Below are positions 21,522 through 34,165 of a stretch of 64,000 bases of DNA, piece by piece. Source of the DNA: Diphasiastrum complanatum (Eukaryota; Streptophyta; Lycopodiopsida; Lycopodiales; Lycopodiaceae). Every line of letters starts with the position of its first letter. Position 1 is the stretch's first letter. A program made the translations under genes and the position numbers. The notes below the pieces were generated by a model that saw only the letters and a list, made by a program, of their open reading frames with translations, was not told the DNA's origin and ran no database searches. The DNA is taken from the NCBI GenBank assembly GCA_029204225.1, contig CM055103.1:38299648-38363647 (forward strand). Reading direction: 5' to 3'.

Positions 21522-23135
21522 ATGGGATCTGTTGGAGCATACCTTCTAGAAGCTAGTGAGAGGTTGAATTCTACAAATTATGCTATTTGGAAGGTTAGAA
21601 TGGAGTCACTCTTGGTGCTCCAAGACCTTTATGAGTTCTTGATTGAAGATGAAGATGAACCTCTAGATGCACAGGAGTTAGCTAGATACAAGAAGAGATC
21701 TAGGCTTGCACTTCATTGTGTGAAGATGAATGTGAGCAATGATTTGTTGAGAGAAGTATCAGCTTGTACTAATGCTAAAGAGGCTTGGGAGTCTTTAAAA
21801 TCAATCTATGAGTCTAGCAACACTTCTAGAGTTCTTATGCTTAGAAATCACATTTTGCAAAGCATGAGGAGAAGTGAGGAGAGTGCACAAGATTATGTAC
21901 TCATAATCAAGTCTCTAAATAGGGAGTTGGCTTCCATTGGAGAGAAGATTCATGATGGAGAGCTTGTACAAATTGTCCTTAATGGTCTAGGAGATGACTT
22001 TGCAAATTTGGTCCAAAGTTTTGCCATCCAAGACACTTTGCCAACTATAGAAAAACTTCACAGTGTATTAGTGGCTGAAGAGTGTAGGATGCTCCATGCA
22101 AAATCTAGGATGAGTTCCTTGTCTTTGCAGGATGGTGATGAGAAAGCCAATTTCTCATTCAAGGGCAAAAAGAAGACCAATGGAAAGAAGAAGCATCCAA
22201 AGGAGGCCAAAGAAGAGGATGATGCATCAAGCTCAAAGGACAAGTCAAAGCAAAAATGCTTCTTTTGTGGAAAGAAGGGGCATTATGCATCTAAATGCTA
22301 CAAGAGGCTAAGAGCACAAGTGGAGGAGGACAAACAAGGAAACCTTGCAAAAGAGGAGGAGGAGGATGAAGTAGATGTATTCTTGATGGCATCTACATCC
22401 TCACCAACAAGCAATAGCAATTCAAGAGACAATTGGTGGATTGACAGTGGGGCTAGCTCCCACATGTCTTGTGAAAAGGACTTTTTCTCAACCTTACACT
22501 CATTCAATGATGCTAAAAAGTTTTTCTTTACTGCAAATGATGAAGAGTGTAGGATAGATGGTGTTGGCACCATCTCTTTGTGTCTAGAATCCTCAAAATG
22601 CATGGATCTAGAAAATGTCCTTTATGTACCATCAATCACCAAGAATATGCTTAGTGTTGGTCTACTCTTAGAATGTGGTTTGGATGTCCACTTTAAGCAT
22701 GGTGTTTGCTTCATCTTGAAGAATGATGTTTGTATTGCAAAGGGATTTAAACATGGAAGATTGTTTAAGTTGGAAGCTATTGTTGCTTTTAAAAGAATGA
22801 GCTTGGCAAAGGAGGAGATCACTCAAGAGGAGATCTTGGCAAAGTGTGATCTTGCTTGCATTGAGGAGGAGCATCAAAAGGAGGAAGATTTTGAGGATCA
22901 GCCTCAAAGCATGAGAGTTCCAAGGGAGTCCTCAATGACAATGTCCGAGTCATCAAATTGCATGCAAATTGTCCATGCAAGTGTGCATCTTGCAAGGGTG
23001 GTGAGCATTGGAGAGTCTACTATCTTTGAATACTTTTTGGAAAGTATTAGTAGACATGAGGTGACTTGTTTCTTACCTTTAAGATTCATGGTGTTTATTA
23101 CTTTGTATGACAAGACAATGAAATGGGAGCTTTGA
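21522..23135 (+). CDS. Copia B gag-protease polyprotein
   Basis: 537 aa. The ATG at 21522 is preferred over upstream non-ATG frame extension because it starts a protein alignable with the gag at 3545. A UBN2-type gag core (STNYAIWKVRMESLL; EAWESLKSIYES) is followed by a lysine/serine-rich stretch, a CCHC knuckle (C246, C249, H254, C259), an acidic run, the aspartic protease site D308-S309-G310 in WWIDSGASSHMS, and a post-protease segment with VLYVPSITKNMLSVGLLL. After that comes about 115 residues of unassigned, glutamate-rich sequence in place of the pre-integrase and integrase core. No stop or frameshift interrupts it, consistent with recent activity. Its product could assemble particles, but replication needs a partner's RT and integrase. 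Confidence 0.9.
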   Translation: MGSVGAYLLEASERLNSTNYAIWKVRMESLLVLQDLYEFLIEDEDEPLDAQELARYKKRSRLALHCVKMNVSNDLLREVSACTNAKEAWESLKSIYESSNTSRVLMLRNHILQSMRRSEESAQDYVLIIKSLNRELASIGEKIHDGELVQIVLNGLGDDFANLVQSFAIQDTLPTIEKLHSVLVAEECRMLHAKSRMSSLSLQDGDEKANFSFKGKKKTNGKKKHPKEAKEEDDASSSKDKSKQKCFFCGKKGHYASKCYKRLRAQVEEDKQGNLAKEEEEDEVDVFLMASTSSPTSNSNSRDNWWIDSGASSHMSCEKDFFSTLHSFNDAKKFFFTANDEECRIDGVGTISLCLESSKCMDLENVLYVPSITKNMLSVGLLLECGLDVHFKHGVCFILKNDVCIAKGFKHGRLFKLEAIVAFKRMSLAKEEITQEEILAKCDLACIEEEHQKEEDFEDQPQSMRVPRESSMTMSESSNCMQIVHASVHLARVVSIGESTIFEYFLESISRHEVTCFLPLRFMVFITLYDKTMKWEL

Positions 23136-23677
23136 AATCTACATTTGTTGTTGATAAAGCAATTTCATTGGATAACTATTTTTGTAATAGTTTGAATAGT
23201 GTCATAAAAGATGAAACATCATTTGTATTGGAAATCTTTGGGTCCACATGCTTTGAGCATGATCATTCCAATGTAAGGACCAAAGATTATCCTATTTCAA
23301 TGATAGGAATAATGGTAGTGTTTTGCTCTTCAAGTAGAGATTGTAGAATCTACTTGTTTTCAACCAAAGAATTTGTCAATGGTGGAAATGTGATCTTTCA
23401 AGAGTGGAAGATTTGTAAACTTGAAGAAGCACCTTTGGATCAACACATTATTCAATTCATTGATGTTTTGGAGTCAAGTCAAGTGGAGGAGCAAGCTCAA
23501 GACCCGAGGACTCCAAGAAGAACCTTGAGTATCAAGATGGAGCCATCTAGGCTCAATCAAATGGATCAAGCAAGACAAGTTGTCTTTGGCAACATTATCT
23601 ATGCACTTAATATTTTAATTGATGTATCTTCAAGTGCACAAAATGCCTTGGAATCCATGGCTTGGCATGATGTTTAG
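23123..23677 (+). CDS. Copia B ORF2, derived from the integrase C-terminal region
   Basis: 184 aa, starting 13 bp inside the end of the gag-protease ORF in the -1 frame. The middle matches the integrase tail of the related element at 4450-4830: FGSTCFEHD near the start, FSTKEFVNGGNVIFQEW, and an RRTLSIKMEPSRL linker. Upstream and downstream parts are unassigned. No catalytic residues remain. It may be an ORF kept by chance after deletion, or one with a structural role. The overlap would allow reinitiation or frameshifting, but no slippery site was established. Confidence 0.55.
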   Translation: MGALKSTFVVDKAISLDNYFCNSLNSVIKDETSFVLEIFGSTCFEHDHSNVRTKDYPISMIGIMVVFCSSSRDCRIYLFSTKEFVNGGNVIFQEWKICKLEEAPLDQHIIQFIDVLESSQVEEQAQDPRTPRRTLSIKMEPSRLNQMDQARQVVFGNIIYALNILIDVSSSAQNALESMAWHDV

Positions 23678-23876
23678 TTTTGAAGTGTGCTACATGTATA
23701 TAGACACATTTATGGAACATCTTGTAAGGGATTCTCTAAGAGGTGGTGAAAGATCCTTCATGGACATCATTCTCTATTGGAGTCTCAAAAGTTTCTTGTT
23801 TGTAGCTGGATTTTTTAGACACTTCTAAAAGCTTTCATTCATCTATCAAGAGAGTTGTAAATAGATCAAGCTAAAT

Positions 23877-23887
23877 TTGAGGAGGAG
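23877..23887 (+). other. Copia B polypurine tract
   Basis: TTGAGGAGGAG immediately upstream of the 3' LTR. Confidence 0.85.
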
Positions 23888-24588
23888 TGTGAAGAATTAC
23901 CAAAAATTGGCAAATCTAGCTTGATCAAAAACCATGTAGAATAGTGTAAATTGTGTACACGAGTGGGTCCCACACATGTGAGGCCATGATGCCACATGGG
24001 AAACCCATCCTAATGTAGGTTAGGTCAAGTCAAGAGAGTTGGTCATGTCTATTTGGTGGTCATCCCTACTTTATAGGACCTACACCTAAGTTTAAGGTGA
24101 AAATTTGACCAACTAGCTACCTACCAAGCATAACTCTAGGAAATAGACTAGGGTTTCAGTTTAGGTCAAGGAGAGTGAGTTAACTTCCTTATTACATGCT
24201 GGAAATCCACCTAACTTCAAGAAGGAAGTCGAATCTGCTATGTATTCCCTCTCTCCATAGTGAGAAGATAGAAAATTTTTGGAGCTCATTGGCAATCTCA
24301 AGCTAGTTCACTATGTACATTGAGTTTTTGTGATCCAAATGAAACCAAATAAATTTCTACCTGTTTCTCAGGTTTAAGGCCGTACTACAGCTTGTAGTAC
24401 ACACGTGTGGTCTCGGATTTCAATGTTTATCAATGCTTTTGATTGTTAATGCTTGTTGTTTGTCGAATTGCCAATCTAGATCAACTTTTTTGTGTCTGGT
24501 TTTTTGATAGATTGTTAAGCAAGCATCCAATCACTCTTGTGGATCTTTTGTAGATCCATTTATGGTCCTAAAGTACAGTACTTTCACA
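23888..24588 (+). repeat. Copia B 3' LTR
   Basis: 701 bp, about 98% identical to the 5' LTR, ending TTTCACA before the TSD. Confidence 0.95.
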
Positions 24589-24593
24589 AATCA

Positions 24594-25145
24594 CGATAAA
24601 AAATGAACAGTATATCTTGGATATACACTGTGACTTCTTTCAACTCACGTACAAGTTTCCTCCTTGTCGAGTTGGCCAGTTTGATCTTTCTCTAAGTAGG
24701 CTTGATATCTGTAAGTCCAAGTGCATTTGTTGTGTCCTCATGATGTTGACGCTCGAACAGGAGTCAATAGGTACATTCTCGATTAAACATCTTGAAATGG
24801 ATACATCAATCTCAGGTGCTCCAAGGTCTCCGAGATCAACAACAAGAAGGGATATCTCAGGAAGAGAAATCATCTTCCTCTTCTTTTTTTGTGATAGACT
24901 TCTTAGATGCTTCCAATAATAATTGTTGTCAGATAATAGCTTCTCAAATGTGATATTTGGTCTTAGAGAGCCGATATCCGATACAATATCGTATTGTTTC
25001 TTTGTTTGCAACTTGAAGTCCACGACAACTTTGGAAAGTTTTGAACTTATTGGGGTTGACAATGGCTTCACTCAACTTTGGATATTAAATGCAAAAAGAC
25101 CTTGGAGCCTAGAAAAGTTGAGAGATATCTCCTCTAGCTTTTGAC
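24594..25145 (-). pseudogene. Gypsy 1 gag-protease part (upstream of the copia B insertion)
   Basis: A 143-codon - strand frame carries a PNITFEKLLSDNNYY segment and a retroviral-type protease region (RCLIENVPIDSCSSVNIM, with Cys where the active site normally has Gly). It joins in frame to 20011 and below when one AATCA copy is retained. Gag further upstream is not recognisable. Confidence 0.75.
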
Positions 25146-25414
25146 AAAAATGGCATCTGGACTAGTTTTGGAGGTATCCAATAAAGGGCTTTAAATGACA
25201 CCAAACCCCTACACCCTCATGGAGGCCACTTGATGTACTTACCAATGGGGGGGTGGACAAATGGAGAAAAGGGCTTGAAGGTCATGACAATTGGCAAGGC
25301 TTCAATTTGAAGAGGGACCCTTGAGGTTTGCTATAAAAGGAGGCTACATACCTATGTAACTAGCAGTACTTCAGATTCCTATTGGTCCATTTAGTGTTGG
25401 GGGCTAAATGACAA
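25146..25414. other. Non-coding, nothing recognised
   Basis: Possibly decayed gypsy 1 upstream sequence; no motif supports it. Confidence 0.3.
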
Positions 25415-25625
25415 GTTACCCTTGGATAAGAGTTACCCTTAGGATTAAGGGTATGTGCCTTTGGATAAGGACAGGCAAGTGACTATACCTTGGTCGGAGG
25501 TATGGAGTCACGTGACTCTTGGATAAGGGATACCCTTAGGATTAAGGGTAGGTGACTTAGATTAAGGTACTAGTGTCCTTGGTTAAGGACAGGTAGGTGT
25601 CTATGCCTTGGATGGAGGCATGAAA
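25415..25625. repeat. Degenerate tandem repeat of ~100 bp
   Basis: Two imperfect copies share TTGGATAAG, TACCCTTAGGATTAAGGGTA and GGACAGG..AGTGNCTATNCCTTGG blocks. The units include a short palindromic CCCTTA/TAAGGG core. Confidence 0.65.

Positions 25626-28334
<2,709 letters not shown>

Positions 28335-28382
<48 letters not shown>
28335..28382. repeat. (CA)24 microsatellite
   Basis: 48 bp of perfect CA. It is followed by an imperfect GC-rich repeat of GTCATCGNCCATCACCCA units at 28390-28480. Confidence 0.95.
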
Positions 28383-28383
<1 letters not shown>

Positions 28384-28712
28384 CAGCCGCCCGTCATCGA
28401 CCGTCACCCAGATCGTCGCCCCCCGTCTGCCGTCATCGGCCATCACCCAAATCGTCCGTCCCCGCCCGTCAACGACGGGCACATTTCGCTAGTCACAAAA
28501 TAGAAAAACACTTATGTCAATGTAGAGACTCACTTTAGAGTAACATTTCATCTTTTGGCAAATAGTGTTCAAATCCTAAAACTTACGCCATTGTTGCAAG
28601 GCTCAAAATGATATTCTCAAGACTTTAGACATTCTAAAACAAAATTTATGGGATAAAGAAGAGGCTAGCCATTCCTCCATTTTGGATCTCAAATTGTGAT
28701 ACGTACACTTGG

Positions 28713-28739
28713 CACGTGATGTATGGTGTGGCTTATAAG
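28713..28739 (+). promoter_or_regulatory. Candidate core promoter of the UBA2-like gene (G-box and TATA-like)
   Basis: CACGTG (28713-28718), a G-box recognised by plant bZIP/bHLH factors, is followed by a weak TATA-like TTATAAG (28733-28739) about 155 bp before the ATG. The intervening 5'UTR candidate is a GAGC-rich repetitive stretch at 28822-28891. Function is inferred from position and motif only. Confidence 0.4.
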
Positions 28740-28892
28740 AGACGAGCGAGTCGCTTCGCTGGAATTGAATGGAAAAGGAAACGACGAAATTATTCATCAT
28801 CATCATCGTTTGAACCGAGGGCGAGTGAGCGAGCAAGCAGGGAGGGAGCAGAGAGCGAGTGAGCGAGCAGGGAGCAAAGAGCGAGCGAGAGC

Positions 28893-30574
28893 ATGGAGTA
28901 CCTAGGCGAGGAGTCCAAGAAGAGGAAGCTAAATGAAGAGGGCAATGGATCCTCGTTAGAGGCAGTTTACTCAAAGGACGATCTCAAGCGCCTGCTGGAG
29001 CCGCTGAGTAAAGAACAGCTTGTCGAACTTTTGGTTGAAGCGTAAGTTTTACGTCCACTCCAATCCTTCTGATCTTCTTTTTGCGGTCGAATAACGTTTT
29101 GGTGCATCTGCACCTGTGTATTTGCAAACTCGGCACGTTCAACTTTTTCGTAATGTTGCTCTAGACAAAATGAAGTCGTGTATTTTCTTCTTCGTATTCC
29201 TTGCAAGTTTTAGAAGCGATGGTATGGAAAATCCTTGGTAAGTGTCATGGATTCCCTTTCATTACATAACATGCCGAGTGGACATGGAATGGTATTTTAT
29301 TAGGGTTTTGTATAAGGGTAAATTTTACATAGCGATGGTATGGTTAAGGCCTGGTAATTATCAATACAATGACATGCCGAGTGATAAAGGGTTCTTGTTG
29401 GTAGGCTTCTTTATTAGGGTAGAGTATATTTGGGTTTTACGTAAGTCTTTCTACTTTTGTTGTACATCATAAGATTCGTCCCTTCACTATGGCTGATACT
29501 TGCTCTATCAGAATCCTAGATAGACCTTGTGAACGAGAAAAGGTGCCACACTTGCTTTAGTTGCTGTAAAGCAAGTCGGTTGGATGCATGAGAGTTCAAG
29601 AAATTGAACATCAATTTCTTGTTCAAAGAAAGTTTTGATGTTTGGATGCTAGTAGTGGATAGCAGCAGCCTCCATAAGAATATGCATGTAAATGTTAGCA
29701 AAGTTAAACATTCATGTAACCATCTCGAGTTACTGCCGATGCTAATACTCACAAGTGGCTGCTAATATTAGTTTCTTATTACTTCTGGTAGCTTAACTTT
29801 GGTTTTCATGTTGCAACTAATTTCTAGTTGTGGAGAGGAGTGGCTGGTTCTGCAGATGACAGACTTTGGGTGGCGATGACTGTAGCTTTCTGCGTGCTTG
29901 ATGAAAAGATGAAAGTGAGCTTTGATTTTACCCAGTGAATGTGATATTTGTTGTGAATGCATTGACTGTGACTGCCTGTGGCTGGTCTGCAGAGGTTGGC
30001 AATACCCTGCAGTTGCAGATGATATTAGAGATGTTGCAAGCAAGGACCCTGCTCATCGGAAGCTGTTTGTGCGTGGACTGGCTTGGGAGACCACTTCACA
30101 AGCTCTGCGTGATGTGAGTGCATGGATGGATGGTTTGCTTGTTTTTGATTGTTTGAGACACGAGGGTTTCTCTATGAATGTCGTCTTCTTGTACGACACT
30201 TTGGTGTGCGTAGGACTGTGCTGGTTTGTAACATTGCATGTAGAGAACTGACTAACGCTTATTCTATGGATTTTAGGTCTGAAACCAAAGGTAAATGTGA
30301 GTCTTTATGTAGAATAAAAGATTGTTGTGACAGGGCAACACATTTCATAATTGTCGACTACGCGGTGACCTTTATTAGCTCATATAGGGTATGGTTGCTT
30401 GAATCATAGTTTTTTAATTGGCTTGAACAGGCCTTTGAGCAGTATGGTGAGATTGAAGAGGGTGCTGTGGTAACTGATAAAGCAACTGGAAAGTCTCGTG
30501 GCTTTGGGTTCATTACATTCAAGCACATGGATTCAGCCCAACGCGCTTTGAAGGAACCTAGCAAAAGTATTGAT
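28893..30574 (+). CDS. UBA2-like gene, exons 1-3 (N-terminus and RRM1)
   Basis: Exon 1 (28893-29041) ends inside an Ala codon at gtaagt. Exon 2 (29993-30113) follows a ctgcag acceptor and ends at gtgagt. Exon 3 (30431-30574) follows acag and ends at gtaagc. Introns are 951 and 317 bp. The splice choice is confirmed by protein continuity into RRM1. Confidence 0.9.
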
Positions 30575-33500
30575 GTAAGCTCTCTCTTTCCTTTCAAAGT
30601 AGGATACAGGAAATATAATCGAATGTACACCATGACATTTCATCATCAATTTAAGTATCCTAGACTGATCGGCAGTTTGTGCTTGCTATTTAAAAACTAT
30701 GCTGCACCTGTTGATGGACCCTCGAGGGGCAATACGTTGCAATCGATTTGGGAGGATACTCGACATTTTTTGGCTATTGGCTAGCAAAGAGAGTAGTTCA
30801 AGATGAATCTTTGTTCGAACTTCGAATTGGTGTTTGACTATACATGAATGGCATTGCAAGGTCAAGTGCAGCTCAATGATTGGTTTGTTGTGCGCAAACA
30901 TGATGTTGTGATTTGTTAAGAGGAAGGATTGACATATTGGGATTGTCAATGTTCTCTCAAAAGAATTTTTTTTTTTCTAGGATGCAATCTTAAGGCCTAA
31001 GAGAAATTGAATTCTTCCTTGCTTTTGGTTATTTTTGACAAGACCATGAGATTTTGGTTTCATTCTTTCTAAATGAATGATATATGATCTCGCTAGATCC
31101 ATCTTTTGTTGTATAGGTCATGCCCTAGGGCATACCAATTTAAAGGAAGCCCGAGGATCAATAAATTTTAGAAAGAGAAAAATGACTTTCTAGAGAGAAA
31201 AAAATGTGTTGTACCAACTTGGGCTGAGCACTTGATGTGAGGGGAGGTGGCGAATCTCACCATAACTATAGGAAGATGTGGGTTGTGTGAGAGAATGTCA
31301 AAAAATTGGCAAATCTACAATCAATGTGGTTTGGAGTTTAGGAGCACATTGTTTTGAGATTGAAGTATTTTTTGAAGTATGATTAATTTTTCCAAGCAGA
31401 CTCAATTAATTTTTTATATTATCGTTTTCATTTTCTCCATCCAATTTTCCTTCATGTTTATTAATCTTTTGTGGATGTACAAAAAAATATTTTGGTTCTT
31501 TTAAGAATATTTTTGCAATCCAAAGGGGATCTTTGATGAGATTGAGTTTCATTCAATCAATAAAGATCTTGAAGTTCGACATGAGGCAACTTTGGGTGGG
31601 ATAGAGAAGTCCCATGATCCTTGTTTGCTTTTCATGTTGCTCTCTATGCCTTTTACCTTTAGACTTTGTATTTCTTTCAACTTTTTAGTTTCATCATGAA
31701 TTTAGCTATGTTTGTGACAAGACTTGGAATAGTTTGTTGATTGTTCTCAGTTGTAGACTATACATGTTACACCCTAAATTGCTTATCTCAAATCATTCCA
31801 ATTAATACATTATATGCTTGATTGCAATGAGCATGCTTGATGGTGCTATAAGTTAATTGCATATCAAATTATTTTGCTCCAATTTGTATTAAGATGTAAG
31901 GACTTCCTTTTTCAATTGGCCATCATCTTATAGTGTAGAATTTCAAAGTTTACTTGCTCGATAACTTAAGAGTAAATGGTCTATTTCTACAAATGGTTGT
32001 TTGCTCAATGACATTGATAGCATTTACGCATCAAGTGTTCTTATTGATCACATACATACATACTTTACAATCAATTGGCCATATAGTAGAGTGTATACAT
32101 AAAGGATTGCTTGCTCAATAGCTTAGAGAGAAGGACTATTTGTTAGAGTAAAACAAAGAGTAATGAAGGACTATTTCTTGGAGTAAAATAAAGGGTTCTT
32201 TGTTCAATCACATTGTTAGCATTTGGAACACATTCAATGGTGCTACTAATTATATGCATACATGATGTATCTTCAACCAATTTGTATTAAGGTTTTGGGA
32301 CTTTATTTTCAGCTAGCCAATATTGTAGAGTGTATTTTCAACCAATTTGTATTAAGGTTTTGGGACTTTATGTTTAGCTAGCCAACAAAGCATGTTGCTT
32401 TCAATAGCTTAGAGTAAATGAATGCTTTTGGAATCAAGGCCAAGGCTTCTTTGTTCAATGACGTTGGTAATTGGTGCCTAGTTGCCAAAATTGTAGGCAT
32501 AGCTATGGAGTATCTCAAACCCTATAGAAGACACTTAAACCATTAAAGCAAGAGAGAGCTAACTAAAATTGATGATGAACATAGAACACATAGGAAACTC
32601 CTTGACTCAAGTGTTGGACTCCAAAAAGTGTGTATGAGCATGAGCATCATGAACTAGGGTGTGTAGGCTCCTAGTTAAGATGGTGGCAAGCTCCTCAAAG
32701 GACATGCAAGTCAATGAGGTGTCAACCTCTAGCTTAAGTTCTAAGCCACTTTGTCCCACTTGCACTACTTGCTAAAAGTTACAAAGGGGGATATTATGTG
32801 TTTACACTTTATTGCCCCCACAAGATTTGTGCAACTTACATTTAACGCATATACTTAGTAACAATGATTTGGATTTATTCAATGCCAATCTTATTGTTTC
32901 TTGGAGCAAGAATGATTTTTCTTGAAATTTTGTTTTTATTGAAGTCACTTGAATGTGCTTTGTGTACATCCAATTTAATACCAATTTGGTTTTATAGTGC
33001 TTTGTAAATGAAAATTAGGTTTGGCACATGACACCCTTTGCCTTGAGCATGTTTCTAGCACACTCAACAATAGACATGCTATTCTGTTTGTGGAGATAGG
33101 TTACAATAAACATTCAAATACATGGAGGATCAAGAAAGTTAGCAAGCACCAAAGCTCAAGCTCCTTGACACGAGAGATGGATTTCAACGAGTGAATAATT
33201 AATCCGTGGGAGAGCATGGAAACCCCTCAAAGATCCATAAGATCTTGGGTGCCCCTGCCCCATGTCATACATGCTGTGTGGGTATGCATGAGGTGTCTCA
33301 TACTAAATTCAGCTCTAGGCTCTTTGTGGGCCATGTGTCCTAGTTGTCCTCATGCACGAGGGATTCACAATGTATCTAATTAATACGCCCATTGCATATG
33401 CACAACTTTACAAGTTTCAAGTATACAAAGCCTAAAGGTGTAAAATAGGACCTATATCAACACCTCTTTAATTGCTATTTTATCTACACTAACATCTAGC

Positions 33501-34130
33501 ATCCACCGAAATTCTTAAATTTCTCTTTACTAAGAAAAATTAGTAAAGATTTTTGCTACTTGGTCATTAGCGATCGCAATGATCCAATTGAATCTTCGGT
33601 CGTCGTACTGGAATGTCTATCTCACTGTCAGAAGTCTCATCTCTATTCCTCTTCTGGAAAAAGAGTGTTGTGACTTGTGAGTGTGGGTTGTGTGTTGTGT
33701 AACGTATTGTAACTTGTGACTGTATTGAGAGAGAGATATTGATGTGTGTGTGTGTGTGTGTGAAAGAGAGGGAGTGTTTGTGTGTTTGTGTGTGTGTGAA
33801 GTAGAGGGAGTGTGTGTGTGTGAGTCGTGGCGTGTGTGTGTGTGTGTGAACTTTGAGTGTGGTGGTGTGTTTGTGTGTTTGTGTGTGTGGTGGTGGTGTT
33901 AAACTGTGTTTGTGTTTGTGTGTGTGGTGTGTGTGGCATGTGTGTGTGTGAGATTGAGAGAGAGAGAGAGAGAGAGAGAGAGGATAGGGACTCGGGAGAG
34001 TGTGACATGTGTGAATTTTGAAAGAGAGAGAGAGAGTGTGTGTGTGTGCACTATGTGTGAGAGAGGAGAGGGAGATAGTGTGTGTGTGTGTCACAGACTA
34101 CAGTGTGTGTGAGAATTTAGAAAGAGAGGG

Positions 34131-34165
<35 letters not shown>

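Larger units (their letters stand above)
20017..24588 (+). mobile_element. Copia B: recent non-autonomous copia element (gag-protease plus integrase-tail ORF)
   Basis: 4,572 bp with perfect TSD AATCA (20012-20016, 24589-24593), LTR ends TGTGAAG...TTTCACA, an initiator-Met PBS, a PPT and LTRs of 700 and 701 bp. By eye the LTRs differ by about 14 substitutions and one 1-bp indel (about 2%). The interior encodes a 537-aa gag-protease ORF and an overlapping 184-aa ORF, with no integrase core, RT or RNase H. It must be mobilised in trans. It inserted into the gypsy 1 protease. Confidence 0.95.

Noticed and set aside
33567-34094. 175-codon - strand frame rich in His, Thr and Ser
   Set aside because: Produced by the GT/GA microsatellite block; no domain.
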